Shown here: piece by piece, positions 1 to 9,080 of the stretch
Layout: each line of letters begins with the position of its first letter
Numbering within the stretch: the stretch's first letter is position 1
Assembly: GCF_042920265.1 (NCBI RefSeq)
Contig: NZ_JBDQZI010000005.1
Coordinates: 124,001-188,000 of the forward strand
Direction of reading: 5' to 3'
Source of the DNA: Lysinibacillus_B sp042920265
GTDB lineage: Bacteria > Bacillota > Bacilli > Bacillales_A > Planococcaceae
Length of the DNA stretch: 64,000 bases
Translations under genes and position numbers: made by a program
Notes under the pieces: model-generated
Told to the model about the DNA's origin: nothing
What the model saw: the letters and a program-made list of their open reading frames with translations, nothing else
Database searches by the model: none

Positions 1-1611
1 AAAGAAGGACTCATCGCCGCCTTACAAGAACAACAAGGCGCAAATGAAGGTGTCATTCAATCACTGCAAGATCAAATTCAACGATTAAAAGGGAAGTTAA
101 CCGTTACATCGATGCATATCGAGTCACTGCCAGTGCAAGAGGCGCGTCCAGTAGACACATTACGTACAATACGTATGGAAGCAGACAAAACAAAAAAAGA
201 AGCAACGAATTTACTTGCCAGCATAGCAGAAATTACATCTGCCAAAGCACAAAAGCAAGAAGCGCTTCACATTGTTCAGCAAGAGCTACAAAGCGGAGAA
301 AAATTACTAGCAGAAACAGTGGCTACATTAAAAGACGTCAATCATACAGGACTCACACTTGAAAAAGAAAAACAAGAGTTGGAGCTACTCGTTAAGCAGA
401 ATCCTGAACAAGCATTAGCGAATGTTGAACAAGTGCTTGTTGCATGCACAGCTCAAATAGCAAAACTGGAGGAGCGTATTGCACTTCTTCCTGTTACACA
501 AAGCTTGCAAAAACAGTGGCAACAGATGCTAGCATCAGCGAATGAGCATGACTTAGATGAAATTCGTAAGCTGTATGTGAAGCATGCCAACGTGATTGGG
601 ACAACATGTGTAGCTTCAGCTAATCGTGAGTTTATGGATAACTACCCAACATTTGATGTGGTCATCATTGATGAAGTATCGAAAGCGACGCCACCAGAGC
701 TACTACTCCCAATGCTAAAAGGAGCAAAAATCATCTTAGTAGGGGATCACCATCAGCTACCACCGTTAATTGGCGATGAAACATTTGAAGAAACGCTAGA
801 ACAAGTATTAAAAGAAAGCGATACATTTGAAGAAAAACGGGAGCTTGAAAAACTGCTAGAAGAATCGCTATTTGAGCGTCTATATAAAAACTTACCAAAA
901 GCGAATAAAACAATGCTTGCTATTCAGTACCGCATGCATGAAAACATTATGCAAACAATCGCACCATTCTATAAAAATGAAAGTGATGAATTGCAGTGTG
1001 GCTTATCTGATTCCGATGCCCTACGAGATCATCAGCTTGAAACAACGCATTTCAACCGCAACCATCATTTACTGTGGTTTGATGTGCCCAATGAAAAGCC
1101 TTATTTCGAGCAACGTATGCAGGAGGGGGCAAGTTTATTTAATGAAGCAGAACTGGCCATTATTAAAAACCTTCTTCTTGATATGAACAATGCAACAGAA
1201 AAAGCAAAAGCGGCAGGTACGCTAGAGCAAGATGCTTTAAAATCGGTTGGGGTTATTAGCTTCTATGCAGAGCAAGTGAAGCGGATTAATCGCCTAATCG
1301 AACAGGAAATTAGTGTGCCGCATCTCCATATCCGTACAGGTTCAGTCGATAAGTTTCAAGGGATGGAAATGGACGTGATTTTAGTGTCGATGGTACGAAA
1401 TAACGGGGGCAACGGGGAAATTGGATTTGCTAAAGATTATCGTCGTCTAAATGTTGCGCTTTCAAGGGCGCGTGAATTACTCGCTCTCATTGGCAGTACA
1501 CAAATGTTTGCACAAAAACCGAAAAGACGGGAAGTGCGTGACATGTACAGTCATGTACTTGAAACAGTCAAAACACAAGACGGCTACCGTGCATTTAAGG
1601 AGGCGCACTAA
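1..1611 (+). CDS. UPF1/DNA2-like superfamily 1 helicase, 3' part only
   Basis: The reading frame is open from base 1, so the gene begins before the window and the Walker A region is not visible. About the first 150 visible residues are Lys/Glu-rich and look like coiled coil. The helicase motifs follow in order: Walker B as DEVSKATPPELL, motif III as GDHHQLPP, then QYRMHENI, the SVDKFQGMEMD motif and RRLNVALSRAR with the arginine finger. This set is typical of AAA_11/AAA_12 (UPF1, DNA2, SMUBP2-like) ATP-dependent nucleic acid helicases. The stop codon abuts the ATG of the next gene, whose ribosome site lies inside this gene's end, so the two are translationally coupled. The substrate (DNA or RNA) cannot be told from sequence. 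Confidence 0.9.
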   Translation, partial: KEGLIAALQEQQGANEGVIQSLQDQIQRLKGKLTVTSMHIESLPVQEARPVDTLRTIRMEADKTKKEATNLLASIAEITSAKAQKQEALHIVQQELQSGEKLLAETVATLKDVNHTGLTLEKEKQELELLVKQNPEQALANVEQVLVACTAQIAKLEERIALLPVTQSLQKQWQQMLASANEHDLDEIRKLYVKHANVIGTTCVASANREFMDNYPTFDVVIIDEVSKATPPELLLPMLKGAKIILVGDHHQLPPLIGDETFEETLEQVLKESDTFEEKRELEKLLEESLFERLYKNLPKANKTMLAIQYRMHENIMQTIAPFYKNESDELQCGLSDSDALRDHQLETTHFNRNHHLLWFDVPNEKPYFEQRMQEGASLFNEAELAIIKNLLLDMNNATEKAKAAGTLEQDALKSVGVISFYAEQVKRINRLIEQEISVPHLHIRTGSVDKFQGMEMDVILVSMVRNNGGNGEIGFAKDYRRLNVALSRARELLALIGSTQMFAQKPKRREVRDMYSHVLETVKTQDGYRAFKEAH

Positions 1612-2358
1612 ATGGAACTGACAACATTACAAAAGCAGTTAGCCTCTCAGCTCACACAACTGGACGGGGCGAAAATTGTCCATGATATGCGCTTCTGTAT
1701 TCCAGTTCATACGTTTAAAGTAACGTATCATCCCGTCTTAAAAAAGCCGATGGACATTTTAATGAAAATGATGCTGCTATCTTTTCAAACGGGTGTCTTT
1801 CAAGACGGGGAAACCGTAGCGGATGTGCTGCTTGTCGAGCCGCTTTTTATTAACGATTTATTAAATAAAATGATAAAGACAGGTCTTGTTGAAAAAGACA
1901 CGACGTTACAGTTAACTCCGAAAGGCGAAAAGCAATTAGCCGAAGGTGTTTATGAGGAAGAGCTTGATGCGGTAAGTGATGTATTGCAATACAGTCCGCT
2001 TCATGAAAGCTTTTTGCGCGGGGATATTGAGACCGTTCTGGATTTTGATGAATTCCCAGACGAATTATCGTATGCATCCGATATGGAAGTAGGCCAACTA
2101 GATGAACAACAAATGATGGAGCTTCTAACCGACCAGCAAGAAGATGAAGAGGAACTGAACACGTACGTTACCTCTATTCTATCGAGTGAGGAAATTCAAA
2201 TTAATGACGTTCCATGCCTAGCCTTTATTTTACACAATGAATCAGAGGATGCATTGTATGCGCGTGTTTATAATACGCTAACAAATGAATGGGACAAGCA
2301 ACTGGAAGACGTATTACATGCCAATGAACGGGCGATGTGGAAAGAGCGGTATTTGTAA
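1612..2358 (+). CDS. Hypothetical protein coupled to the helicase
   Basis: A 248-residue soluble protein that I do not recognise. Its ATG follows the helicase stop codon with no gap and has a strong AAGGAGG site at 1597-1603 inside the helicase gene. The first 100 residues read like a winged-helix fold (short helices, then a basic turn ending LQLTPKGEKQLAEG). The rest is very acidic (DEFPDEL, QQEDEEEL). No signal peptide, membrane segment or catalytic motif is visible. The tight coupling suggests a partner or adaptor of the helicase, which is inference. A terminator follows at once, so this is the last gene of the operon. Confidence 0.8.
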   Translation: MELTTLQKQLASQLTQLDGAKIVHDMRFCIPVHTFKVTYHPVLKKPMDILMKMMLLSFQTGVFQDGETVADVLLVEPLFINDLLNKMIKTGLVEKDTTLQLTPKGEKQLAEGVYEEELDAVSDVLQYSPLHESFLRGDIETVLDFDEFPDELSYASDMEVGQLDEQQMMELLTDQQEDEEELNTYVTSILSSEEIQINDVPCLAFILHNESEDALYARVYNTLTNEWDKQLEDVLHANERAMWKERYL

Positions 2359-2374
2359 GAAGCATAAGAGGATA

Positions 2375-2416
2375 AAAAGAACTGTTTTCCAAAATGGAGA
2401 CAGTTCTTTTTTTGTT
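2375..2416 (+). terminator. Rho-independent terminator of the helicase operon
   Basis: An 11-bp perfect stem (AAAAGAACTGT with ACAGTTCTTTT) and a 14-nt loop, running into a T tract, 17 bases after the stop codon. Confidence 0.85.
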
Positions 2417-2435
2417 TTAAGGGAATATACATGGT

Positions 2436-3332
2436 TTAGTTAGAAAAAAGCCCACAATTAGCTAGAATTTCCTTTGTACTTAGTAAAGTAGCTTCTTTTA
2501 TTCCTACATGATTAATTTTCATAAAGGACTGCACAGCTTGATATCCAACTGCATAGCCTGCAAATGGTGATAAGCCAACAGGTTGATATCCTTGTTCTTT
2601 CGCAATCGTATCGCCGAACATATAGCTACTAACTTCAGCAAAACCTTTTACATGCAAGGCCTCTTTTATTACTTCAGTTGAATAAGCCAAGTCTTCCTTC
2701 TCAAAATCACTAACCCAAGGACCTAATAGCTCTTCTCCATAAAGTTCTTTTGCAAAGGATTCTGCTAATCCCTCAATGATTAAATAATCACCAACCGTAA
2801 TGTTACCATGATCCCAATCGAAATAAGAAAAACGAATATTATGGTGAAATTCATGTGCAATGACAGCTGGGAGTTTAGAAATGTTATAGGCATTAGGAAA
2901 TAGAATGACTTGAATGAATCCTGGAATTCCTCCAAAACCAGTATATCCTTTTTGTAATTGGAGTTTCTTTGGATTGGCTATATACAAACCAGATTTTAAT
3001 TCATCCGTATTTAGCGTTAAATTGTTTACGTTCATAAAATCCAAACAACGCTGTAAAGCATCATGTACCTTTTGTATAGCTTGAATTTTTTTAAAGCGTG
3101 CTAGTGCCTCAGTCCCCATTTCTGTTTCCCACACATTAAGATATCCGAGCATTTCTGTAGCCATAATAACATCGTAGCCACCCGGGGACTTTGAAGTTAA
3201 AGGAACATTAATTATATTCCACATCTCTTCAAAGGGCTTCATCATAGTATACCGAAAATAGTTTTCTCTTTCATTATTCAGCGTAAATAACTTTTCGTAT
3301 TGTTCTAGTGTATTCTCAATTATTATTTTCAT
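2436..3332 (-). CDS. YjaZ-like DUF2268 putative zinc metalloprotease
   Basis: A 298-residue protein with a gluzincin-type zinc motif, HEFHH, in the run VIAHEFHHNIRF near residue 160. A downstream Glu in IEGLAESFAKELYG fits the third zinc ligand. This layout matches the DUF2268 family (B. subtilis YjaZ), annotated as predicted Zn-dependent proteases. There is no signal peptide, so it is probably cytoplasmic. Its ATG has an AAAGGAG site 7 bases upstream. It is a single gene, convergent with the helicase operon. The fold and zinc ligands are seen; the protease activity is known only by family inference. Confidence 0.8.
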   Translation of the reverse strand: MKIIIENTLEQYEKLFTLNNERENYFRYTMMKPFEEMWNIINVPLTSKSPGGYDVIMATEMLGYLNVWETEMGTEALARFKKIQAIQKVHDALQRCLDFMNVNNLTLNTDELKSGLYIANPKKLQLQKGYTGFGGIPGFIQVILFPNAYNISKLPAVIAHEFHHNIRFSYFDWDHGNITVGDYLIIEGLAESFAKELYGEELLGPWVSDFEKEDLAYSTEVIKEALHVKGFAEVSSYMFGDTIAKEQGYQPVGLSPFAGYAVGYQAVQSFMKINHVGIKEATLLSTKEILANCGLFSN

Positions 3333-3504
3333 TGCTATTCACTCCTTTAAAGGTAACTATAGGGGGTGACGCAACGTAAAAGTCAATAAGATATCCATTT
3401 TATTGAAACAATTGGAAATTTAGTTCGTATATAGTAAGAAGGAAATAGTGTATTCAAAATAACTGTAGTACTTCCAGTTATCTGAAGTGAGAAGGAGGGT
3501 TAAC

Positions 3505-4592
3505 GTGAAAAGGGTCATGGTTGTAGGAAGTTCAGGTGTTCTTGGGAAGTTAATATGCACGGAGCTACTTCGGATTTTTGGCAATACCATTCACTTGGTC
3601 GTAAGTGATTACAAAACTAGTAGGGGGAAAGAAACAGCTACCACGCTTGGTAGTGGTGTTCGTTTTCAATATTTAGATATTCATCATAAAGAGAGTGTTG
3701 AACAGGCACTTCAAGAGGTAGATATCATCATTGTTGCGACGAAGCAAACAACACCGATTATTCAAAAGGTATGTATTGAACAGAAGGTCTTTTGTATTGA
3801 TGTAACGGTATTTGGTGATTTCGTGATTTCGTACATAAAGTAAGTTTATTGAATGAAGTGGCAAGAAATCAACAAATAGGATCCATTGTCATGGCGGGGT
3901 TTATTCCGGGTTTATCCGGCTTACTAATTAAAAAAGCAGTTTCTGATGTCGATCAGATTTCATCAGTGAATATTGGCTTTCTCCAAAATATAAATGCAAA
4001 AGCAGGATTAACTGGCATATTAGATATGCTTGCCTTAGTAAACCAAGATATTACTACAAAAGAAAATGATAAGAGGTTATCAGGTTTCACCAAAAAAAGA
4101 AGAATGGAATTTCTTCCTTCATTTAAACAAAAGGAAGTGAGACTTATTGAACATCCGGAAAAGTTATTTATAGAAATGAAATTAGGCATTCGCAATATTC
4201 GTTATTGGACGGCATGGAATAATAATGCTTTTAATAGAGTCATCTCTAGTTTAAAACAATTTCATCTCATTGATTTTATACTTAATATGAAGCAAAAGAA
4301 AATTCTTTCGACAGTTGTTAAACATAATCCAAATAAACCTGAACATGCTTTTCTCACAGTAGAGGTGAAAGGAATAGTAGGCGGTCAAAAGTGTATTAAA
4401 ACCTTAGCATTATCTGTTTTTTCAGATTATCATGCCACAGCAATGGTTACGGCAGCATTAGCTAAAATTGCTTCTGAGAAAAATTTGAAAGGAGTTTTAT
4501 TCCCTTTTGAAATGACAAATCTAGATGAAATTTTGTCGATTATGGATTGTGAGGAAATAGCATTGGAGAAGAAAATAATCTATTTCAATTAA
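3505..4592 (+). pseudogene. Saccharopine dehydrogenase-like oxidoreductase, frameshifted
   Basis: The 5' part reads from GTG 3505 (AAGGAGG at 3492-3498) and starts KRVMVVGSSGVLGK, a Rossmann NAD(P)-binding loop. It stops at 3841-3843. The 3' part continues in another frame from about 3825 to 4592 with family-like sequence (VMAGFIPGLSG, GILDMLALVNQ). The break coincides with a perfect tandem duplication of GATTTCGT at 3817-3832. Removing one copy restores one continuous frame through VFGDFVHKVSLLNEVA, giving about 359 residues. Resemblance to the saccharopine dehydrogenase / trans-acting enoyl reductase superfamily is by architecture only. An alpha/beta hydrolase gene follows 54 bases later, probably in the same operon. 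A sequencing error is possible but would not usually produce an exact 8-base duplication. Confidence 0.8.
3817..3832. repeat. 8-bp tandem duplication causing the frameshift
   Basis: GATTTCGT occurs twice without a gap. Eight bases are not a multiple of three, so the extra copy shifts the dehydrogenase frame. Confidence 0.9.
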
Positions 4593-4646
4593 TGAAACGA
4601 AGACAGAAAATAAGCTTCATTATAAATCAAGAGGGAGAAGTTAAAT

Positions 4647-5456
4647 ATGCCTTATTTAAAAATGACAGATGGAGTAGAAATTTATTATGAAGTTTATGGG
4701 GAGGGGCAACCGCTTGTTTTTATTCATGGCTTAGGTGCCTCTTGTTCGATGTATAAGCCGCAAGTGGAGTATTTTAAACCGTTCTTTAAAATTATCCTAA
4801 TTGATTTAAGAGGTAATGGGAACTCCGGAAAGCTTGAAACGAATATACAAGGTGTGTTACCTAAACAGGCTGATGACATCAAACAGCTTTTACGCTATTT
4901 ACATATAAAAAATGCACTGTTTGTAGGCGTCTCCTATGGCGGTGTTTTAATACAAAAATTAGCGATTGTTCATCCTGAAGTGGTAAGGGGACTAATTATA
5001 GTTGATAGTTTTTGTGATACTTCTATCAATTCTATTCAAAAATTATTTGCGATGGTAGGAGCTTATCAAACTTGGGTTTTACATATGCCTAAAAAGTTGA
5101 TTGCTAATTTGACAAAGACCTCTTACAAGCAGTGGCCACTAGCTAGTGATGAGATGCATCATATTATTTTAAATATGCGAACGAAGGAGACGAAGATTCA
5201 AAGAAAAGCCGTTAATAAAGTGAATTTCACGAAAGATTTAAATACTATAAACGTGCCTGTTCTATGTCTAGTGGGAGATTATACAACTTTAGGTGTACAA
5301 ATGATGATGCAAGTAGCTAGTTGTATACCTAACTCGGAAATGAGGATAATTGAGAATTCTTTCGATCCGAGTAACCTTTGTCAGCCAGAAGTATTTAACC
5401 ATTTAGTTCAGAACTTTATGGTGAAATTAGATGTTCCCGCTGACATGCACAAATAG
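4647..5456 (+). CDS. Alpha/beta hydrolase with substituted catalytic His
   Basis: A 269-residue alpha/beta-hydrolase-fold protein. The oxyanion-hole run FIHGLGASCS, the nucleophile elbow GVSYGG (Ser96) and the acid position in LVGDYTTLG (Asp211) are all present. Where relatives carry an NAGH motif, this protein reads NSFDPSNLCQPEVF, with Asp240 at the His position. The only nearby His is at the extreme C-terminus. It may be a pseudoenzyme or use another base. The ATG has a GAGGGAGAAG site upstream. It lies just downstream of the broken dehydrogenase-like gene, so the two may have shared a pathway. Confidence 0.85.
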   Translation: MPYLKMTDGVEIYYEVYGEGQPLVFIHGLGASCSMYKPQVEYFKPFFKIILIDLRGNGNSGKLETNIQGVLPKQADDIKQLLRYLHIKNALFVGVSYGGVLIQKLAIVHPEVVRGLIIVDSFCDTSINSIQKLFAMVGAYQTWVLHMPKKLIANLTKTSYKQWPLASDEMHHIILNMRTKETKIQRKAVNKVNFTKDLNTINVPVLCLVGDYTTLGVQMMMQVASCIPNSEMRIIENSFDPSNLCQPEVFNHLVQNFMVKLDVPADMHK

Positions 5457-5614
5457 TACTGTACGTTTGAATAATCAATAAAGTTTCAGAAAAATAAATT
5501 TATTTACCAATCGACCTATAATTATGTATTAATTTTGAATTTTTAAATAAAAATTACCATATTTTATTTATTCCTTTATCATTAGTAGTGTAACAAATGA
5601 AAGGGGGAGATTGA

Positions 5615-7867
5615 ATGATAAAACGATTGTTATCATTCATTTTAGTAGCAGCGTTAGCCGTTTCAATACCAGTTACGGCTTTAGCAAACGATACGACGTC
5701 TGTTACAAATGAAAGTAACCAAGTGACAATTAAAGCTTTTCTTGAAAAAGCCGTCACTGCTTTAACGTATGAGCATGGTTCGGACTACATGCGAGCGGAA
5801 ATTATAGAAAATTGGCTTGGGGATGATCCGTTCGAAGATGAAAATGCTTATATTACACAAGATGAAGCTGCACTTGTGTTAATAAAAGCATTAGGTTTAG
5901 AAGAGGATGAGAAAACACTAGCTGACTATAAAAAATCAGCTGCAAAACTAGGATTCTTTAAAGGGATTTCGATTTTACAGCCAGTTACAGAAACAAATTC
6001 ATACAAAATCTTTGATAATGTACAACAATATTTAAATAAAGATATTGATAACACAGGAGTAGCTGAAATTTCAGTCGAAGATTTTATGAGAAACCCTGGC
6101 AATGGAGGCTACCAACTTTCTCCAGATGGACAGTACATTTCTTTTGTATCTGATTGGGAAAGCCGTTTAAATGTGTTCGTTAAAAACATGAATGATGACA
6201 GTGAGCCAGTACGAGTAACAAGCACAACAGATCGTAATATTGCTGGATTCTTCTGGAAAGATGATCATATTTTCTATATGAAAGATAATGGTGGAGATGA
6301 AAACTACCATATTTATTCTTCATCATTTAATGGTGCAACAGAGCAAGATTTAACACCATATCCGAATGTTGTCGCATATCCAATTGATTATTTAAAGGAC
6401 GTCAAAGATGAAATCTTAATTATGATGAATAAAGAAGATGCCACTGTATTTGACGTGTACAAATTAAATGTAACAACAGGTGAAACAAAATTAATTGCAA
6501 AAAACCCTGGGAATATTCAAAGCTGGATTCCTGATAGCAATGGGCAAATTCGTATGGCTGTTGCAACAGATGGTGTTGTAGGGACTGTTTTATACCGTGA
6601 AACAGAAGAAGAGGCATTCAAACCATTTATGGAGATTGAAGCGGGTGATACGGTATCGCCACTAGGGTTTTCACAAGATAATCAATCGATTTACGCTTTA
6701 TCCAATAAAGGGCGTGATAAGATTGAACTAGTCAAATTTGATTTAAAAGGCAATGAAGAAGTTATTTTCTCCAATCCTAATGTAGATATTGCCGGAGCAT
6801 TGTATAGTTCATCGAAAGATCGACTTCTTTACGGTGCATACATTACAGATAAAGTACATTACGAATTTTTTGATAGTGAGTTTGAACAAATTTTTAATCA
6901 AATCAAAGAAAAGCTAGGTGTGCATGAGAGTGAACTAGGTATTAACGATTATAATAAAGAAATGACGAAATTTATCGTAAGTGTTTCGAGCGATACAGTG
7001 TACAGTCAATATTACTATTATAATGCGGACACGGATACAATTACACCATTAGCAGAGCTAGCCTCTTGGTTAGATGTGAACAGCTTAGCAGAAATGCACT
7101 CTATTTCATATAAAAGTAGAGACGGCTTAACGATTCACGGCTATTTAACATTACCGAAGAATAAAGTAGCTGAAGATTTACCGTTAATTGTTATTCCGCA
7201 CGGTGGACCATGGGCTCGTGATGTATGGGGATTCAATCCTGAAGTGCAGTTATTAGCAAACCGCGGCTATGCTGTTCTGCAAATGAACTTTAGATCGTCA
7301 ACAGGCTACGGGAAAGCGTTTGTAGATGCAGGGAATAAACAGTGGGGATTAAAAATCCAAGATGATATAACAGATGGTGTACAATGGGCGATTGACCAAG
7401 GAATTGCAGACCCTGAGAACATTGGTATTTACGGTGTTTCATTTGGTGGATATGCAACATTAGCTGGTATTACGTTTACACCAGACCTGTATGCAGCTGC
7501 TGTAGATTATGTAGGGATTTCAAATATCTTTACATTACTCGACACAATTCCACCATATTGGGAAACGCAACGCGATGTGTTTTATGAGCGAATAGGGCAT
7601 CCTGAAAAAGATAAGGAATTGTTAAAAGCCGCTTCACCAGTATTCCATGTTGATAAAATTAAAACACCTTTGTTTGTTGCACAGGGAGCAAATGACCCAC
7701 GTGTTAATAAGCAAGAGTCTGACCAAATTGTTGAAGCGCTAAGAAAAAGAGGCGTTGAAGTGCAATATATGCTTAAAGATAACGAAGGACATGGCTTCAC
7801 GAATGAAGAAAACCGTATTGAATTTTACAATGCAATGGTTGACTTCTTTGCAGAACATTTAAATTAA
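5615..7867 (+). CDS. Secreted S9-family prolyl oligopeptidase-like peptidase
   Basis: A 750-residue exported protein. The signal peptide is MIKRLLSFILVAALAVSIPV with a probable cut after ALA. Residues about 30-130 look like a degenerate SLH or inhibitor-like domain (YITQDEAALVLIKALGLE). A beta-propeller region follows (YQLSPDGQYISFVSDWESRL and similar blades). The C-terminal alpha/beta hydrolase domain (about 490-750) carries the S9 signature: HGGPWARD, GVSFGGY with nucleophile Ser609, an Asp in GANDPRVN, and His in NEGHGF. This fits the DPP/acylaminoacyl-peptidase branch of S9. The start has an AAGGGGGAGA site. It is monocistronic, with a terminator right behind it. It probably acts outside the membrane on peptides. 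Confidence 0.9.
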   Translation: MIKRLLSFILVAALAVSIPVTALANDTTSVTNESNQVTIKAFLEKAVTALTYEHGSDYMRAEIIENWLGDDPFEDENAYITQDEAALVLIKALGLEEDEKTLADYKKSAAKLGFFKGISILQPVTETNSYKIFDNVQQYLNKDIDNTGVAEISVEDFMRNPGNGGYQLSPDGQYISFVSDWESRLNVFVKNMNDDSEPVRVTSTTDRNIAGFFWKDDHIFYMKDNGGDENYHIYSSSFNGATEQDLTPYPNVVAYPIDYLKDVKDEILIMMNKEDATVFDVYKLNVTTGETKLIAKNPGNIQSWIPDSNGQIRMAVATDGVVGTVLYRETEEEAFKPFMEIEAGDTVSPLGFSQDNQSIYALSNKGRDKIELVKFDLKGNEEVIFSNPNVDIAGALYSSSKDRLLYGAYITDKVHYEFFDSEFEQIFNQIKEKLGVHESELGINDYNKEMTKFIVSVSSDTVYSQYYYYNADTDTITPLAELASWLDVNSLAEMHSISYKSRDGLTIHGYLTLPKNKVAEDLPLIVIPHGGPWARDVWGFNPEVQLLANRGYAVLQMNFRSSTGYGKAFVDAGNKQWGLKIQDDITDGVQWAIDQGIADPENIGIYGVSFGGYATLAGITFTPDLYAAAVDYVGISNIFTLLDTIPPYWETQRDVFYERIGHPEKDKELLKAASPVFHVDKIKTPLFVAQGANDPRVNKQESDQIVEALRKRGVEVQYMLKDNEGHGFTNEENRIEFYNAMVDFFAEHLN

Positions 7868-7870
7868 GAT

Positions 7871-7913
7871 AAAAAGATGATTTCTGTTTTCAAAGCAGAG
7901 ATCATCTTTTTTA
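7871..7913 (+). terminator. Terminator of the S9 peptidase gene
   Basis: AAAAGATGATTTCTG pairs with the CAGAGATCATCTTTT run (one mismatch), followed by Ts, four bases after the stop codon. Confidence 0.8.
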
Positions 7914-7964
7914 TTGGATACCTTTATCGTGAGTATGTTTCAGGCAACTCAGCACGTAACTTTA

Positions 7965-8636
7965 CTATTTAATTAAGTTATCCAACTCACTAAGACTATG
8001 TATTTCAGTGAACATATTATAACTCATAGATTTATTTCTATTTATCCATATTCCATTCATTCCACATTTTTTACTGGCAATAACATCAGCTACTAGTTCG
8101 TCACCAATATAATAAGTTTCCTGTGGATTCACGTTGGCTTGATGACAAGCTTTTAAAAAAATCTCAGGGTTAGGTTTAGCTATTCCAACTTCACTTGCCG
8201 TAACGATATAGTCAAAGTAATGATGTATTCCTAGAAGTTTTAATTTTCTTACCTCTTTAATATAATGACCATTACTTATAATACCGAGCCTAAACTGTCG
8301 TTGTTTTAATCGATCCAAACAAGGTACTACGTCATCAAAAGTATTACAATGCTTATCATAGCACTTGAGTAAATTATCAAATCTACTTTCGGCCTCTTGA
8401 TCGGTTAGATGATAACCGAAGAATTCCTTCATTTCCTTTATTTTGTATTTTTGAAAAGATAAATCTTTCACTACATTATTTTTTAAGTAACTCGTGTACG
8501 ATCTATACCATAAATCCGTGAATTCTGTTCGACTCATTTCCAACTCATTTGAATACTCTTTATAAAAATCAATTGTTGCGAGTCGATCTGCGTGCTCGCG
8601 ATTAAATAAGGTGCCGTTAATATCAAAAAATATCAC
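7965..8636 (-). CDS. HAD-superfamily hydrolase (motif I Asp to Asn)
   Basis: A 223-residue HAD-IA type protein. Motif I is FFDINGT (nucleophile Asp5), motif II is GIISNGHY, motif III Lys is in GIAKPNPEIF and motif IV is YYIGDELVADV. The alpha-helical cap lies at about residues 15-90. The second Asp of the usual DxDGT is Asn7, which removes the standard acid/base residue of phosphatases. Some HAD enzymes keep activity with other residues here, so the substrate and even the reaction are open. It stands alone, divergent from the oxidase operon. Confidence 0.85.
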   Translation of the reverse strand: MIFFDINGTLFNREHADRLATIDFYKEYSNELEMSRTEFTDLWYRSYTSYLKNNVVKDLSFQKYKIKEMKEFFGYHLTDQEAESRFDNLLKCYDKHCNTFDDVVPCLDRLKQRQFRLGIISNGHYIKEVRKLKLLGIHHYFDYIVTASEVGIAKPNPEIFLKACHQANVNPQETYYIGDELVADVIASKKCGMNGIWINRNKSMSYNMFTEIHSLSELDNLIK

Positions 8637-9080
8637 GTGTACTTCCCTCCAAAAATAATATATGGGTGAAGAAATTCTATCAATTGCTTTAAATATTTCT
8701 TTTTCAATCTCAAATTTTGTTTTTCAATCCATTATAACTTAGTGTAAACTAGAAAAAATTTCATATTATTAACAAATTGTGAAATTTCTAATTTTTGTTA
8801 TTTACGATATTCATGATAAAAACGCTATCCCTTATTTTACTAACGAAATCGCTCATAATATGTTCCATTCTAATTTTAGCTGCTTCAAAGTTCACTATAA
8901 ATTGACAGTGAGCTTTTCTTTCTAAGTGGGATATATTTGACGTTTTTGTAAAATAACTTTGAAATCTGATTTACAAAATGGTGAACTCCCTATATTTCAC
9001 TTTTCTCACAATGTTTCTTCAAATTTCTCACATAACTTTCCGTTACGATGTAGCCATTAACGTAAAAGGAGGCTACAACA
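8637..9080. other. Intergenic region upstream of the bd-like oxidase
   Basis: No gene seen. The DNA is AT-rich. A TTGTGAAA half-site near 8777-8784 resembles half of a Rex box, but I see no matching second half. The AAAAGGAGGC site for the next gene is at 9064-9073. Confidence 0.5.

Noticed and set aside
3487..3504. GTG 3487 as the start of the dehydrogenase-like gene
   Set aside because: It precedes the AAGGAGG site, which instead serves GTG 3505.
8770..8800. Possible Rex box before the bd-like oxidase
   Set aside because: Only one half-site (TTGTGAAA) is present, with no matching second half at the right distance.
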